Positions 45,301-53,546 of a stretch of DNA of 64,000 nucleotides are shown here, in pieces. The notes beneath the pieces were generated by a model. The model worked only from the letters and a program-made list of their open reading frames with translations, did not search any database and was not told the DNA's origin. The position numbers and the translations under genes were made by a program. The DNA comes from a bacterium 0.1xD8-71 (lineage in GTDB: Bacteria > Bacillota > Clostridia > Lachnospirales > Lachnospiraceae). Each line of letters opens with the position of its first letter. Position 1 is the first letter of the stretch. Location of the stretch: the NCBI GenBank assembly GCA_003612405.1, contig RAYR01000011.1, positions 1 through 64,000 on the forward strand, read 5' to 3'.

Positions 45301-45484
45301 GAGCAGTTTTAAGGTTCTGACTCATAACTGCTGATTGACTTTTGATGGATGTTATATATTGAGAATAAGCAGAGACTCGAAATACTTCGTATTTCTCGTT
45401 CGCGTTGCTCGTCATAAGTCGTCATAGACAGTCCAGCATGCAAGCATGCGTCCTGTCTATACCGCCTTCTGACTCTGCTTATTC
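45301..45484 (-). other. Branched structured leader of gltBD
   Basis: On the minus strand a 12-bp outer stem (GAATAAGCAGAG at 45484-45473 with CTCTGCTTATTC at 45374-45363) encloses several hairpins: ATAGACAG...CTGTCTAT with an inner GCATGC/GCATGC, and GAAATAC-GAA-GTATTTC. A further stem AGCAGTT/AACTGCT (45304-45331) lies just before the AAGGAGG of gltB. It matches no riboswitch class I know. It could be a regulatory RNA or an inserted palindromic repeat. Confidence 0.6.
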
Positions 45485-45485
45485 G

Positions 45486-45530
45486 CGCAAAAAGAACGCA
45501 AAGAAGGCATCTAGCGCTCCTTTGCGTTCT
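45486..45530 (-). terminator. Terminator-like hairpin at the very start of the gltBD transcript
   Basis: Minus strand AGAACGCAAAG / CTTTGCGTTCT (11-bp perfect stem) followed by TTTTTGC. It begins only about 5 bases after the predicted transcription start, so it would stop most transcripts unless antitermination occurs; alternatively it ends transcripts arriving from upstream. Confidence 0.75.
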
Positions 45531-45541
45531 ACATGTATACA

Positions 45542-45570
45542 ATAATACACCCATTTGGGAGAATTGTAAA
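45542..45570 (-). promoter_or_regulatory. Promoter of gltBD
   Basis: Minus strand: -35 TTTACA (45570-45565), 17-base spacer, -10 TATTAT (45547-45542); start expected near 45535. Confidence 0.65.
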
Positions 45571-45689
45571 TATAGACTTTTTGTAGAATTGTCAGATAAT
45601 CTGATTGATTAACGTTTTAAATATATATTGTCAGAAATTATTCTCTGTTCATTCTGGAATGGGTTCAAATTCATGCAGATCATCATCCG

Positions 45690-45980
45690 TAATTTCCCGA
45701 ATTTCCTATACTTATTTCATAATCATCCACCAACGTCAGGTTGGAATTGATATAAGTACCATCCCCAATGGAAACCGTATTTCCCATTGCAAGCGCGAGC
45801 GGCGGTTCTATCCATACTCCCTCCCCGCAGGAAGCAAACAGTTTCTTTAAAATGGCCGCCCTTTTTTCTGTATCCGTTGGTCTGGTTAAAATCCTGGCAA
45901 AGCCCTCTGGCGAACACCTGCTGATTCATATTTTCGCCGGTATCAACCCATAATAATCCCTGTTTTCTTCGTTCACTCAT
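45690..45980 (-). pseudogene. Decayed maltose/galactoside O-acetyltransferase (LacA/Maa-like)
   Basis: The piece starting MSERRKQGLLWVDTG and ending CQDFNQT matches the N-terminus of LacA/Maa sugar acetyltransferases. After a one-base shift near 45880 the next frame reads TDTEKRAAILKKLF, then FASCGEGVWIEPPLALAMG and GDGTYINSNLTLVDDYEISIG, the left-handed beta-helix part of the same family. The match ends there, about 100 residues short, and a third frame reads DDDLHEFEPIPE-stop. The gene is thus frameshifted and truncated and cannot make an active acetyltransferase. Confidence 0.85.
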
Positions 45981-46048
45981 TGACAGTTTGTCGTTGCACT
46001 CTTCAATTCCACTGCTTATTTCTCCGTTAACGCTTTTATTTTACCGGC

Positions 46049-46942
46049 TCAACATGATATCTGCTTCACTGGCACCCACAGCTCACAGAACAGGCCACTC
46101 TCCCCATTTTCAAAATAAATTTCAAAGTCGGTATCGTCTGTCTGCGTATAGCCTGTCTGCGGAACAAACTCTTTGTAAAACTTACTCCAGGTTTCACCCA
46201 GACAATCTCCATCAGCACCAAAACATTTAAACACCGCATAATCGGCGGGTGTTGTTTCCCAGATGGAATAACCGTTATTGAGAAATTGTTCCAGTCTGGT
46301 GCTGTCCGTGTCTTCATCGACCATAATACCGATTCCATAATGGAAATAATTATCACTGTCCACGACCGGGCTGCACAGGCCATACAAATCTCTTTTGCCT
46401 TCCACACGCAACGATTTCATGGGCCCGATCAAATCTTTGTCAAAACATTCTGTCCAGAAATCAGGGATACTGTGATCATTGTCATCATTGATGCTTTCAT
46501 TGGGAAAAGCTTTTACCAGGGCAAGAAACCGCTGACTTTCTCTGTGTTCAATTCTGTAATCCATAACATTACCACCTTCCAGTATAATTTTGATTACAAG
46601 GGGATTAAACAAACGGAGTTTTGTGCCTTTTTGCTTAGCCTGTCTGGGCGTCACGCCATGGAACCGTGAAAAGGCTTTGGAAAAGCTCTCCGGCGACTCA
46701 TAGCCATACTTATACGCAACATCAATCACTGCTATATCCGTTGTCTGCAATTCTGTGGCCGCCAGGGTAAGACGTCTGTTTCTGATGTATTCGTTAGCCG
46801 TCATACCTGTAATAAAACTGAACGTACGATGAAAATTGTAGCTTGACATATGCACGCTCTTTGCAACCTCGGCATAACTTATGTTTTCACAAATATGTTC
46901 TTCCATATAGCATATTGCCTGCTGCATAAGCTGTATCGACAT
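46049..46942 (-). CDS. AraC family regulator with GyrI-like effector domain
   Basis: A 297-residue regulator with the helix-turn-helix at the N-terminus (about 8-105, VAKSVHMSSYNFHRTFSFIT and YGYESPESFSKAF), a linker, and a GyrI-like effector-binding domain (about 125-295) ending in ENGESGLFCELWVPVK. This order (HTH first) is typical of Rob/SoxS-like proteins that bind bulky organic ligands and control drug efflux. Ribosome site GGGAGGATAG. No transporter gene is adjacent on the same strand, so its target is open. Confidence 0.9.
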   Translation of the reverse strand: MSIQLMQQAICYMEEHICENISYAEVAKSVHMSSYNFHRTFSFITGMTANEYIRNRRLTLAATELQTTDIAVIDVAYKYGYESPESFSKAFSRFHGVTPRQAKQKGTKLRLFNPLVIKIILEGGNVMDYRIEHRESQRFLALVKAFPNESINDDNDHSIPDFWTECFDKDLIGPMKSLRVEGKRDLYGLCSPVVDSDNYFHYGIGIMVDEDTDSTRLEQFLNNGYSIWETTPADYAVFKCFGADGDCLGETWSKFYKEFVPQTGYTQTDDTDFEIYFENGESGLFCELWVPVKQISC

Positions 46943-47021
46943 TTTGTTCTATCCTCCCTGCATACATCGATTATAGCTGACCATATCTGATAAGTCCTGT
47001 TCAGGCTTGCACCGATTTGTC

Positions 47022-47489
47022 TTAAAAAGCGTCCTTCCTCAAATCCCTTGCCATACACAATGACTCCGGCATATCCACATATGGCCCATAATTGGGAATC
47101 ACTTTAAATCCCAGTTTCTTATACACGGCACAGGACTCCACCAACAATTCACCCGTTTCCAGGATCATTCTCTGATAACCCAGTTCCATCGCCCATTCCA
47201 TCAGCATGCAAACCAGTCTGCTCCCTATCCCCTGTCCCTGATATTCATTATGTACAAACACCCGCTTAAGCTCTACTGTCTCATCATCATATCTTCTGAT
47301 GGCACCGCCGCCGACTGCCTTACCATCCTCATAAACGACTATCGCTTCCCGTATCTCATCCAACTGATTATACTTTTGATATTTTTCTCTTTTAATCAAT
47401 CTCCCGACACGTATATCCAAATCCATATCCAGAAGCACGCAGTTGTCTATAAAATCCTTATTCTTACCATCGGTTCTTATAAATTCCAT
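47022..47489 (-). CDS. GNAT family N-acetyltransferase
   Basis: A 155-residue acetyl-CoA-dependent transferase. The CoA-binding motif A is clear: [20 protein letters not shown] (about 75-94), followed by [24 protein letters not shown]. The ATG at 47489 was chosen because GGGAGG lies 8 bases upstream; an upstream in-frame ATG at 47579 runs into the previous gene. It is 32 bases after the small membrane-protein gene, likely in one operon. The substrate is unknown. Confidence 0.88.
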   Translation of the reverse strand: MEFIRTDGKNKDFIDNCVLLDMDLDIRVGRLIKREKYQKYNQLDEIREAIVVYEDGKAVGGGAIRRYDDETVELKRVFVHNEYQGQGIGSRLVCMLMEWAMELGYQRMILETGELLVESCAVYKKLGFKVIPNYGPYVDMPESLCMARDLRKDAF

Positions 47490-47521
47490 GGAAATTGCCT
47501 CCCACATACCAGATTTACTGT

Positions 47522-47785
47522 CTATGTCCGATGCTTTTTCGATGTCCACACCAGAACCAAACGGATGACACCGCCGCATATGACCATAAACATACCGTTT
47601 TTCAGTAATGTTTCTCCGGTTCTCATATTAACAATATATTGTATCTGCAATTCCAGCGGCGGATCCTGATAGGGGATTCCTGCTTTGACTATACAATAAT
47701 AAGAACCTATGATAACCAGAATCACACCGGATAATACAACTGCGTTGATTACCTGTCGGAAATAATTATTTATTTTTGTGTCCAT
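47522..47785 (-). CDS. Small hypothetical membrane protein
   Basis: An 87-residue protein starting [11 protein letters not shown], with two hydrophobic helices (about 12-33 and 64-80) and a basic end (SKKHRT). I do not recognise the family. The ATG at 47785 follows GGAAGG and overlaps the end of the methyltransferase gene by 20 bases, suggesting translational coupling. Confidence 0.6.
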   Translation of the reverse strand: MDTKINNYFRQVINAVVLSGVILVIIGSYYCIVKAGIPYQDPPLELQIQYIVNMRTGETLLKNGMFMVICGGVIRLVLVWTSKKHRT

Positions 47786-48368
47786 ATTTGCCCTTCCTTC
47801 CAATATATCGGCAAACTTTATTCTTATAATTCAAATATGCTTCTCCAAATGCTTCCAGCAAAAACACCTCTTCCACATTCCTGATCTGCAAGTGGAACAT
47901 AACCATCGCCCAAATTGAAACAAACAGGAGCGGCCAGTTGAAAAACATACATATCATTCCAATATATACGAGATCAAACCCCAGAAACGCGGGATTTCGG
48001 CTAATCTGATAGATACCTTTTGTCACAAGCTCTGTCCTGTCCGTGTTGGATACACCTGCCCGCCAGCTATCCCGCATGGTTATTACCGAGATGATAAAAA
48101 CACTCAAACCAATAACAGCTATACAAGCGCCTGTTACTCTCACTGCTGTAGAAAAAATGGTCTGATTCATGGCAATGCTCACGACTTCTGCAGCCGGAAC
48201 TATATAGGTGGCAACCTTCATTGTTATCTCAATATATTTAGCAAAACCAGCTTTTCCTTTCCCAATCTGATCCGTCTGTATCCCCTTTTGCCTCTGGCTT
48301 TTCATTTTCAGGAAATAGCATCCGTAAAATGCCAATAATATTAAAACCGCCATCATCTGAAACGCCAT
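47766..48368 (-). CDS. Membrane methyltransferase, isoprenylcysteine/PEMT-like
   Basis: A 200-residue membrane protein with about five helices. The C-terminal half shows the ICMT/PEMT pattern: GIYQISRNPAFLGF, then EEVFLLEAFGEAYLNY and CRYIGR. Such enzymes methylate lipids or small molecules with S-adenosylmethionine; the bacterial substrates are mostly unknown. Ribosome site AGAGGAGAG. It is followed by two overlapping or close small genes. Confidence 0.82.
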   Translation of the reverse strand: MAFQMMAVLILLAFYGCYFLKMKSQRQKGIQTDQIGKGKAGFAKYIEITMKVATYIVPAAEVVSIAMNQTIFSTAVRVTGACIAVIGLSVFIISVITMRDSWRAGVSNTDRTELVTKGIYQISRNPAFLGFDLVYIGMICMFFNWPLLFVSIWAMVMFHLQIRNVEEVFLLEAFGEAYLNYKNKVCRYIGRKGKYGHKNK

Positions 48369-48386
48369 CTTTAAATCTCTCCTCTG

Positions 48387-48950
48387 TTACATCGGTTTCA
48401 AATTCTTATTCAGTCTGTCCACCATCCAGGCAAGCCGTTTTTCCCGTCCGGCATCTGTCTTGGCATCCAGATACGCCCGCGTGTAAGTTTTCCTGACCGA
48501 CAAAGACATGGCCCGGAAATTTGTGCAGGCAGGCTCATATTCCTCCAGCAGAGCCGCCACACCGGCAATCTGTTCCTCTGTGACAGGCATGGATTTGGGT
48601 GCATCCCACTGGCCGTTTTTCTTTGCCTCCTCTATCTTTTGTCTGCCAAAATCGGTCATCAGGCCACGTTCTTCCAGACTCTGGACCAAAGCCTTATTTT
48701 TCTCCGACCACTTACTCTTCTCCCTGCGCATGGAAAAATATTTCTTATACGTTTTATCATCAATACTTTGCATCTGCCCGTCAATCCAGCCAAAACAAAG
48801 CGCTTCTTCCAGAGCCTCCCCCGCTTTTATTGTTTTCGGTCCGCCGGCTTTGCCAAATAAAAGCCAGATACCGTCTTTTGACTGACAGTGCTCAGAAAGC
48901 CACTGCCTGAATTCTTCCCTGTTGGCAAATTCCATAATATCACTCATCAT
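48387..48950 (-). CDS. YdeI/OmpD-associated family protein
   Basis: A 187-residue soluble protein matching the YdeI family: EFRQWLSEHCQSKDGIWLLF, EALCFGWIDGQMQSID and the basic YKKYFSMRREKSKWSEKN. The family's biochemical role is unknown; in Bacillus and E. coli members are linked to resistance to antimicrobial peptides or polymyxin. The start follows GGGAGAGACAC; a second ATG is the next codon. Confidence 0.85.
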   Translation of the reverse strand: MMSDIMEFANREEFRQWLSEHCQSKDGIWLLFGKAGGPKTIKAGEALEEALCFGWIDGQMQSIDDKTYKKYFSMRREKSKWSEKNKALVQSLEERGLMTDFGRQKIEEAKKNGQWDAPKSMPVTEEQIAGVAALLEEYEPACTNFRAMSLSVRKTYTRAYLDAKTDAGREKRLAWMVDRLNKNLKPM

Positions 48951-49007
48951 GTGTCTCTCCCATCAAATACCTTATCCTGATCATTACAAATAAGTCTGCA
49001 AAATCCA

Positions 49008-49214
49008 TCAATTTATTTTAGAAAAAATGACTGTCTGCTCTTTCATGGATATTTTCCCTACCTCATATCCATATTCGGTAAGTTCTTTTTTGTATTTCAG
49101 AAACGAGTGGTCTATCGGTATCCCTGCAATTTCCTGTATTTCCTCAAAGGTCAACTTGAAAGATTCCCCTCCGTTCTTCTGCACATATTCCCACAGAGAA
49201 TCATATTTACTCAT
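49008..49214 (-). CDS. Small conserved protein (SKYDSLWEYV type)
   Basis: A 68-residue protein beginning MSKYDSLWEYVQKNGGESF and containing LTFEEIQEIAGIPIDHSFL. I recall this as a short, widespread domain of unknown function, possibly nucleic-acid binding. Its ATG overlaps the end of the HxlR gene by 4 bases, so both are translated from one mRNA. Confidence 0.75.
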   Translation of the reverse strand: MSKYDSLWEYVQKNGGESFKLTFEEIQEIAGIPIDHSFLKYKKELTEYGYEVGKISMKEQTVIFSKIN

Positions 49215-49576
49215 TGTCCGTCCCCCCTGCCCTTGCAAGACCTATTTTCTCTGTTATTCTCACCCCAGACACATAACTGATCCAAAACTTCCATTAAAGA
49301 TTTTCCTCTGCTACTTAAACGGTACTCAACCTTGGGTGGTATCTGTGGATATTCTTTTCTGATAATTAGCCTGTCCTTTTCCAACTCTTTCAGGTTGTTG
49401 CTGAGTGTTTTGTCCGACACGTTTTTCAGATATCGTTTCAGTTCATTAAATCTTACCACCTGAAACTCCATCAGACAATAAAGGATTACCAGCTTATGCT
49501 TACCAGCTATAAGTGACAATGTGTAACTGAATCCTGTATCTTCAAAATTCGCTTTCTCAATATAATTCTTTATCAT
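49211..49576 (-). CDS. HxlR family transcriptional regulator
   Basis: A 121-residue winged-helix protein: LSLIAGKHKLVILYCL, FNELKRYLKNVSDKTLSNNL (recognition helix) and VEYRLSSRGKSL (wing). The conserved N-terminal cysteine of redox-sensing HxlR proteins (usual CPVE motif) is absent; the position reads FSYT, so thiol sensing through that residue is unlikely. It is divergent from the flavin-reductase-like gene, which it probably controls through the repeats at 49594-49620. Confidence 0.88.
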   Translation of the reverse strand: MIKNYIEKANFEDTGFSYTLSLIAGKHKLVILYCLMEFQVVRFNELKRYLKNVSDKTLSNNLKELEKDRLIIRKEYPQIPPKVEYRLSSRGKSLMEVLDQLCVWGENNRENRSCKGRGDGQ

Positions 49577-49593
49577 TTTATACTTTCCTTTAT

Positions 49594-49620
49594 GGTAGTA
49601 CCTTTCTCATAAGATAGTAC
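49594..49620. promoter_or_regulatory. Direct repeat, possible HxlR site
   Basis: GGTAGTAC (49594-49601) and GATAGTAC (49613-49620) lie 19 bases apart in the divergent gap, just before the -35 of the flavoprotein promoter. The sequence is suggestive of regulator half-sites only. Confidence 0.35.
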
Positions 49621-49648
49621 TTGTATTTCTTCCACTATAATTTATAAT
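49621..49648 (+). promoter_or_regulatory. Promoter of the flavin-reductase-like gene
   Basis: -35 TTGTAT (49621-49626), 16-base spacer, -10 TATAAT (49643-49648). Confidence 0.65.
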
Positions 49649-49703
49649 TGTATAAAAAGATTTAGCTCCTGTCAATTTCAAAACAAGAAGAGAGGTAATC
49701 ACA

Positions 49704-50270
49704 ATGAGAAAGAAACTGAATATAACAGAAGGTATTTTCCCCATGCCCGTCTTAATGGTGGCAACTTACAATGAAGATGGCAGTGTTAATGTCATGAACG
49801 CTGCCTGGGGCACCATGCAGGAAAGAGATCACGTAGTTCTCAATTTGACGGAAACTCATAAAACAGTAAAAAATATCAAGGCAAGAGGAGCCTTTACCGT
49901 AAGCATAGCCGATGCCGCCCATGTTGTTGAAGCAGATTATTTTGGCGTCGAATCAGGCAACAGAGTTTCAAACAAATTCCAAAACAGCGGTCTTACTGCA
50001 AATAAGTCTGAAATTGTGGATGCACCGGTCATCAATGAATTTCCTCTGTGCTTAGAGTGCGAGTTTGTGGAATACCAAAACAATAAATACGGATGTGGTG
50101 TCATCGGCAGAGTTGTAAACGTCACAGCGGACGAAAGTGTCCTGGTGGAGGATAAGATTGATATGGCTTTGGTGAACGCTATCGCCTTCGATCCCTATAC
50201 CCATGGCTATTACAAGGTAACCGAAAGAGTGGGAGAAGCCTTTAAAGACGGTCTACCGCTTAAAAAATGA
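49704..50270 (+). CDS. Flavin reductase-like (split-barrel) protein
   Basis: A 188-residue FMN-binding split-barrel protein. It shows PMPVLMVATYNEDGSVNVMNAAWG at the start, then NLTETHKTVKNI (about 48-59) and a Cys-containing LCLECEFVEY, as in the flavin_reduct/FlaRed family often annotated as flavoredoxin. It may reduce small substrates with FMN. It is divergent from the HxlR regulator, the usual pairing for such genes. Ribosome site AAGAGAGGTAATCACA. Confidence 0.88.
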   Translation: MRKKLNITEGIFPMPVLMVATYNEDGSVNVMNAAWGTMQERDHVVLNLTETHKTVKNIKARGAFTVSIADAAHVVEADYFGVESGNRVSNKFQNSGLTANKSEIVDAPVINEFPLCLECEFVEYQNNKYGCGVIGRVVNVTADESVLVEDKIDMALVNAIAFDPYTHGYYKVTERVGEAFKDGLPLKK

Positions 50271-50274
50271 GTGT

Positions 50275-50511
50275 TTATAAAGCGTTCCATATAAAACAAA
50301 AAGCAAAGACACAGCCCCAGGCATTTCCTGTCCACTTTTTCACAAGCAACATTCCATAAATGGCAAGAAAAGTCGTAACAATCTCCACCATGCCCCAGAA
50401 AGATATATTAAATGCGTGGAACAGGACACAAAAGACTGCACAGGTAATGGCCCCATAATCTAACCATATGTTTTGGGACGCGGGGTATCCTTTCACGGGC
50501 CAGCCTTTCAA
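50275..50511 (-). CDS. Small hypothetical membrane protein
   Basis: A 78-residue ORF with two to three hydrophobic helices (about 18-37, 40-57, 65-77). Its best start is a TTG at 50511 with a weak GGAAGAAG upstream; an upstream stop prevents extension. It lies tail-to-tail with the flavoprotein gene, 4 bases apart. I do not recognise the family, and it may be a remnant. Confidence 0.45.
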   Translation of the reverse strand: MKGWPVKGYPASQNIWLDYGAITCAVFCVLFHAFNISFWGMVEIVTTFLAIYGMLLVKKWTGNAWGCVFAFCFIWNAL

Positions 50512-50580
50512 ATAAAGTTTCTTCTTCCATTATAGCACCCTTTTTGGGATTAGAATAGATACAGATAGGCAGGTGATGGC

Positions 50581-50745
50581 ATGGATGCGCAGAAACGCAT
50601 AAAACAGCTCATGGAGGAACGGGGCTGGCCGGATTACCGCTTGGCGTAGGAATCCGGCCTTTCCCATTCCACCGTTACAAATATGTTCAACAGAAATAAT
50701 GCGCCGACGCTGCCGACCTTAGAGGCGGTATGCAGGGCGTTTTTG
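50581..50745 (+). pseudogene. XRE-type HTH regulator fragment with amber stop
   Basis: Reading from the ATG at 50581: MDAQKRIKQLMEERGWPDYR-LA, then TAG, then ESGLSHSTVTNMFNRN and APTLPTLEAVCRAF, after which it joins the recombinase fragment coming from the other strand. This is the helix-turn-helix of an XRE regulator as carried by Clostridial mobile elements. The amber codon sits where such proteins usually have a lysine (LAKESGLS). The protein is truncated right after the HTH. Confidence 0.8.
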
Positions 50746-51017
50746 TCTGCTTGGCATTGCGCTCCAAGCGAAGCTCCTCGATTGCCGCCATACGCTGTCT
50801 TGCCTTTTCATACCGGTTATAATGCCGGGTATATTTCTTCTCATATTCTGCCTGATCCATAGCCTTCTGCGCATTGTCCTCCATGACCTCGTGGTATGCC
50901 TCTATGATTTCCTCCCGCTTCCCCCAAATGCGGTTAAAGGCAATGACTTGTTTTTTGAATATCGAGTGGATATATCGCTCTAATATCGGAGTATCTGTAC
51001 CTGAATTTTCTTGTCCT
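50687..51017 (-). pseudogene. C-terminal fragment of a large serine recombinase
   Basis: The frame reads TDTPILERYIHSIF, QVIAFNRIWGKREEIIEAYH, then MEDNAQKAMDQAEYEKKY and YEKARQRMAAIEELRLERN. This is the coiled-coil tail of TnpX-like large serine recombinases (with the zinc ribbon and catalytic domain missing). After KQTK it runs into the antisense of the XRE fragment and stops. It is a scar of an integrative element, not a working recombinase. Confidence 0.8.
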
Positions 51018-51023
51018 CGTCAA

Positions 51024-51458
51024 TTACCTTATGGATTCTGCCGTCGGCCCCCGCTTTTCATAATACTCGCGGATTTTGCTAAATGCGCGCTGCCGCAGGT
51101 TGTAGACAGTGCGCGGTGTCACCTCCATCTTTTCCGAGATTTCCCGGTCGGAAAGGTCGCCCCAAAATTCTAACAGCAGGACGTTCCTCTGCTTTTCCGG
51201 CCGGGATAACAGTGCTTTATATAAAGTTTCGCTCTCCACCGCACAGGAATTTCCGCCCACATAAAGCACGAAAGACTCGGAAGGGTATTCATCCCTGCGG
51301 CCTAATGTTTCCAGAAGATAGTCTACCGGTTCGTCAGCAAAATGCTTGTCCCGGTTGCCCTCGGCCCGGTCTAAATTTCTGACAAAGTTGCGCGACACCG
51401 TTTTGCAGAAGGAATGGAACATGGCGCAAATACGGTCTTCGTTTGAAGGAGATAGCAT
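51024..51458 (-). CDS. Mobile-element-type sigma-70 region 4 protein
   Basis: A 144-residue protein whose C-terminal half is a sigma region 4 helix-turn-helix (DLSDREISEKMEVTPRTVY, NLRQRAFSKI). The N-terminal half (EDRICAMFHSFCKTVSRNF) matches the short sigma-like factors of Tn4451/Tn916-like conjugative elements rather than housekeeping sigma factors. The start follows AGAAGGGAGGAAGTGCC. It appears intact, but its element partners next to it are broken, so whether it is expressed or useful is doubtful. Confidence 0.82.
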   Translation of the reverse strand: MLSPSNEDRICAMFHSFCKTVSRNFVRNLDRAEGNRDKHFADEPVDYLLETLGRRDEYPSESFVLYVGGNSCAVESETLYKALLSRPEKQRNVLLLEFWGDLSDREISEKMEVTPRTVYNLRQRAFSKIREYYEKRGPTAESIR

Positions 51459-51575
51459 GGCACTTCCTCCCTTCTGTCAGATTCGAGCGCGGCTGGTTTT
51501 TCACCTCCTCGTAATACCAGAACACATCTCGGCATGGCAAACCGGAAAGATTTTTGAAAATTTCTCAAAAAAATT

Positions 51576-52259
51576 TTATTTTGTTTTTCTTATCTGTATT
51601 ATGTATCTCAGCCCCTTAGAAAAATAATGACTTACCCATACAAACAAAGCCATGACTGCCACATAATCTGCCAGAAGGAAAATCAGCGGCTCCTCAAAAT
51701 CGAAAAACACATATTGATTTTGTAAGAACATATAATGCCCGATTTCCCGTCGTATGAAAGCATACACGCCATACCCGGCGATAAAGGCGACAATCCCATG
51801 AAGCATCCATCTTCCGGCAGTTGGAAGTTCTTTTACAAACCGCCTTGCCATCCCCATCATCATGCTCCAATGTAGTCCAAGATGGAGTGAAATCAATACA
51901 AATCCACAATAGGCCGAAACCATGTGAATCTCTCTGGCAAAAGCCCGCCCGCCTTTGAATGGCAGAAACGATAATGCGTGCTTGGAAAGAATCACCTCGC
52001 CATACATGGAACCGACCATCGTAATCAGGACTCCAATGACAAGAACCGTCTGCCAGATACGAATTAATGTATACTTCCCTTTGAAAACACGCAAGCTCCA
52101 TTTCCGGTTTAAAATATGGTGGATGATGAAAAGAGCAAACATCCCGATTCCAAGCCATTCATAAGCTGCTTCACCAATCAATTCATAAGTCATAAGAAGC
52201 AGCAACATAACTGTCATTCCAATATCGACTACTATTTTCAAGGTTGTTTTTTGTTTCAT
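51576..52259 (-). CDS. DUF4405 membrane protein, cytochrome b-like
   Basis: A 227-residue protein with about six membrane helices. Histidines lie within or next to helices (LFIIHHILNRKW and LISLHLGLHW), as in cytochrome b-type haem proteins, and DUF4405 members are thought to resemble the N-terminal b-haem domain. It lies 22 bases after the flavodoxin gene on the same strand, and both look like a redox module: a quinone- or flavin-linked membrane partner is a reasonable inference, not shown. Confidence 0.82.
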   Translation of the reverse strand: MKQKTTLKIVVDIGMTVMLLLLMTYELIGEAAYEWLGIGMFALFIIHHILNRKWSLRVFKGKYTLIRIWQTVLVIGVLITMVGSMYGEVILSKHALSFLPFKGGRAFAREIHMVSAYCGFVLISLHLGLHWSMMMGMARRFVKELPTAGRWMLHGIVAFIAGYGVYAFIRREIGHYMFLQNQYVFFDFEEPLIFLLADYVAVMALFVWVSHYFSKGLRYIIQIRKTK

Positions 52260-52281
52260 GCTGCCCGCCTCCTATGACAAT

Positions 52282-52992
52282 TTACTGAACGAAGCCTTTC
52301 TCTGTCAGCCATTCAATAATATCAGCTTCCGAATCCTGAACCACATTACGCAATATGGAAAGTCCGTCAGTCACTACATCCGCATCCGGCTCCATCTCTT
52401 TGATTGTGTTAATCGAATCAGAAAAACCACTTGCGCCGGATGTAACAAAAGGAACCACAGTTCTCCCTGCCAGATCATACTGGTCAAGAAAACTGTACAT
52501 AATCATCGGCATATCATAATACCAGTTGGGAAACCCAAAAAAGATGGTGTCATATTGTTCTATATTCTTCACAGCCCCTGCAATTTCAGGCCGGAAATTT
52601 TCTGCCTGTTCTTTCTGCGCAATATCTTCAAGCTCCGAATGATCCAGCGGATATGGTGTAACCGGCTCAATCCGGAAAATATCTGCCCCCGTATTTTCTG
52701 CAATGATATAAGCAACATACTGGGTATTTCCCAAAACCTCACCGTCGATCACAACGGTGCTGAGTTCTTCCTCCCTCGACATATTCTCAGGCTCCGTAGT
52801 TTCCGGCATGGAAAAATATACAACCAGATTTTTAGCCGTAGTATTTGAATCCATATTTTCAGAATCCTCCATTTCGTTTGAAAGTGTCGTTTCTGTATTT
52901 TCCTCCGATTGCTGCTTGCCTGATCCGGCAACAGGATTATTGCCGGAAGGAGAAGCCCCACAGCCACTGAACATGGCAGTCACAAGCAGCAT
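52282..52992 (-). pseudogene. Flavodoxin-like lipoprotein with missing 5' end
   Basis: The flavodoxin domain (Flavodoxin_4 type) is whole: NLVVYFSMPETTEPENM (FMN loop), FPNWYYDMPMIMYSFLDQY, TSGASGFSDSI and WLTEKGF. Upstream is a Ser/Glu-rich linker and lipobox FSGC. The signal peptide, however, starts at MLLVTAMFSGC with no basic residues and no ribosome site, because the DNA immediately before it belongs to a LysR fragment on the other strand. The start of the gene has been deleted, so export as a lipoprotein is probably lost. Confidence 0.75.
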
Positions 52993-53003
52993 TTCCCCAT
53001 GCT

Positions 53004-53393
53004 GATCTATGGGGTGTCGTCATGCCAAAGAACTGTCCATTAGTAGAAAAAGACTCCATCTGTGTGGATGACTTATTTGGACTCCCTCTTTTTTGTTCCG
53101 AACAGGGATGGAGCAATGATATTTCCAAATGGTGCGGCAATAACATGGATAAATTACACCTTGAGGGGTCGTTTCGTCTATCATATAATGGATCGCTTTT
53201 TGTGAAAGAAGGGCTGGGTTATCTTTTAACTTTTGAGCATTTGATTGATACAAGCCCCGATAGCGGACTTGCTTTCCGCCCTCTTACTCCTAAACTTGAA
53301 ACAAAAATGTATCTAATATGGAAAAAATATCAAGTTTTTACTCCTATTGCTGAACGATTGCTGGAAATGTTGAAAGCCGAGCTGTCGGAGTAG
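53004..53393 (+). pseudogene. LysR-type regulator, C-terminal fragment
   Basis: About 130 codons of the effector-binding domain: WGVVMPKNCPLVEKDSI, DDLFGLPLFCSEQGWSNDIS and GLGYLLTFEHLID. The helix-turn-helix and dimer helix are missing; the reading frame opens directly at the junction with the flavodoxin gene. The fragment cannot bind DNA. Because LysR and flavodoxin genes are often divergent, one deletion could have removed both 5' ends. Confidence 0.82.
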
Positions 53394-53546
53394 AAGTCAA
53401 AGCAAGGCTGTAAGAAGTTTATTGATATAAGTAAGGAATTTTTCTTTGAAAAAAGCCTTGTCTTTCCACCAAAAATGTGTAAGCTGTCAATCACAAGGCA
53501 AGCAGCCAGTACAAAAACACAAACAAAACGAAAGGTGGAAAACATT

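Noticed and set aside
45605..45850. 81-codon plus-strand ORF
   Set aside because: It is antisense to the decayed acetyltransferase, which explains the open frame.
49937..50125. Minus-strand ORF inside the flavoprotein gene
   Set aside because: It is a shadow of a well-supported plus-strand gene.
51334..51540. 68-codon ORF before the sigma-like gene
   Set aside because: It lies out of frame across the ribosome site of the sigma-like gene and shows no own signals.
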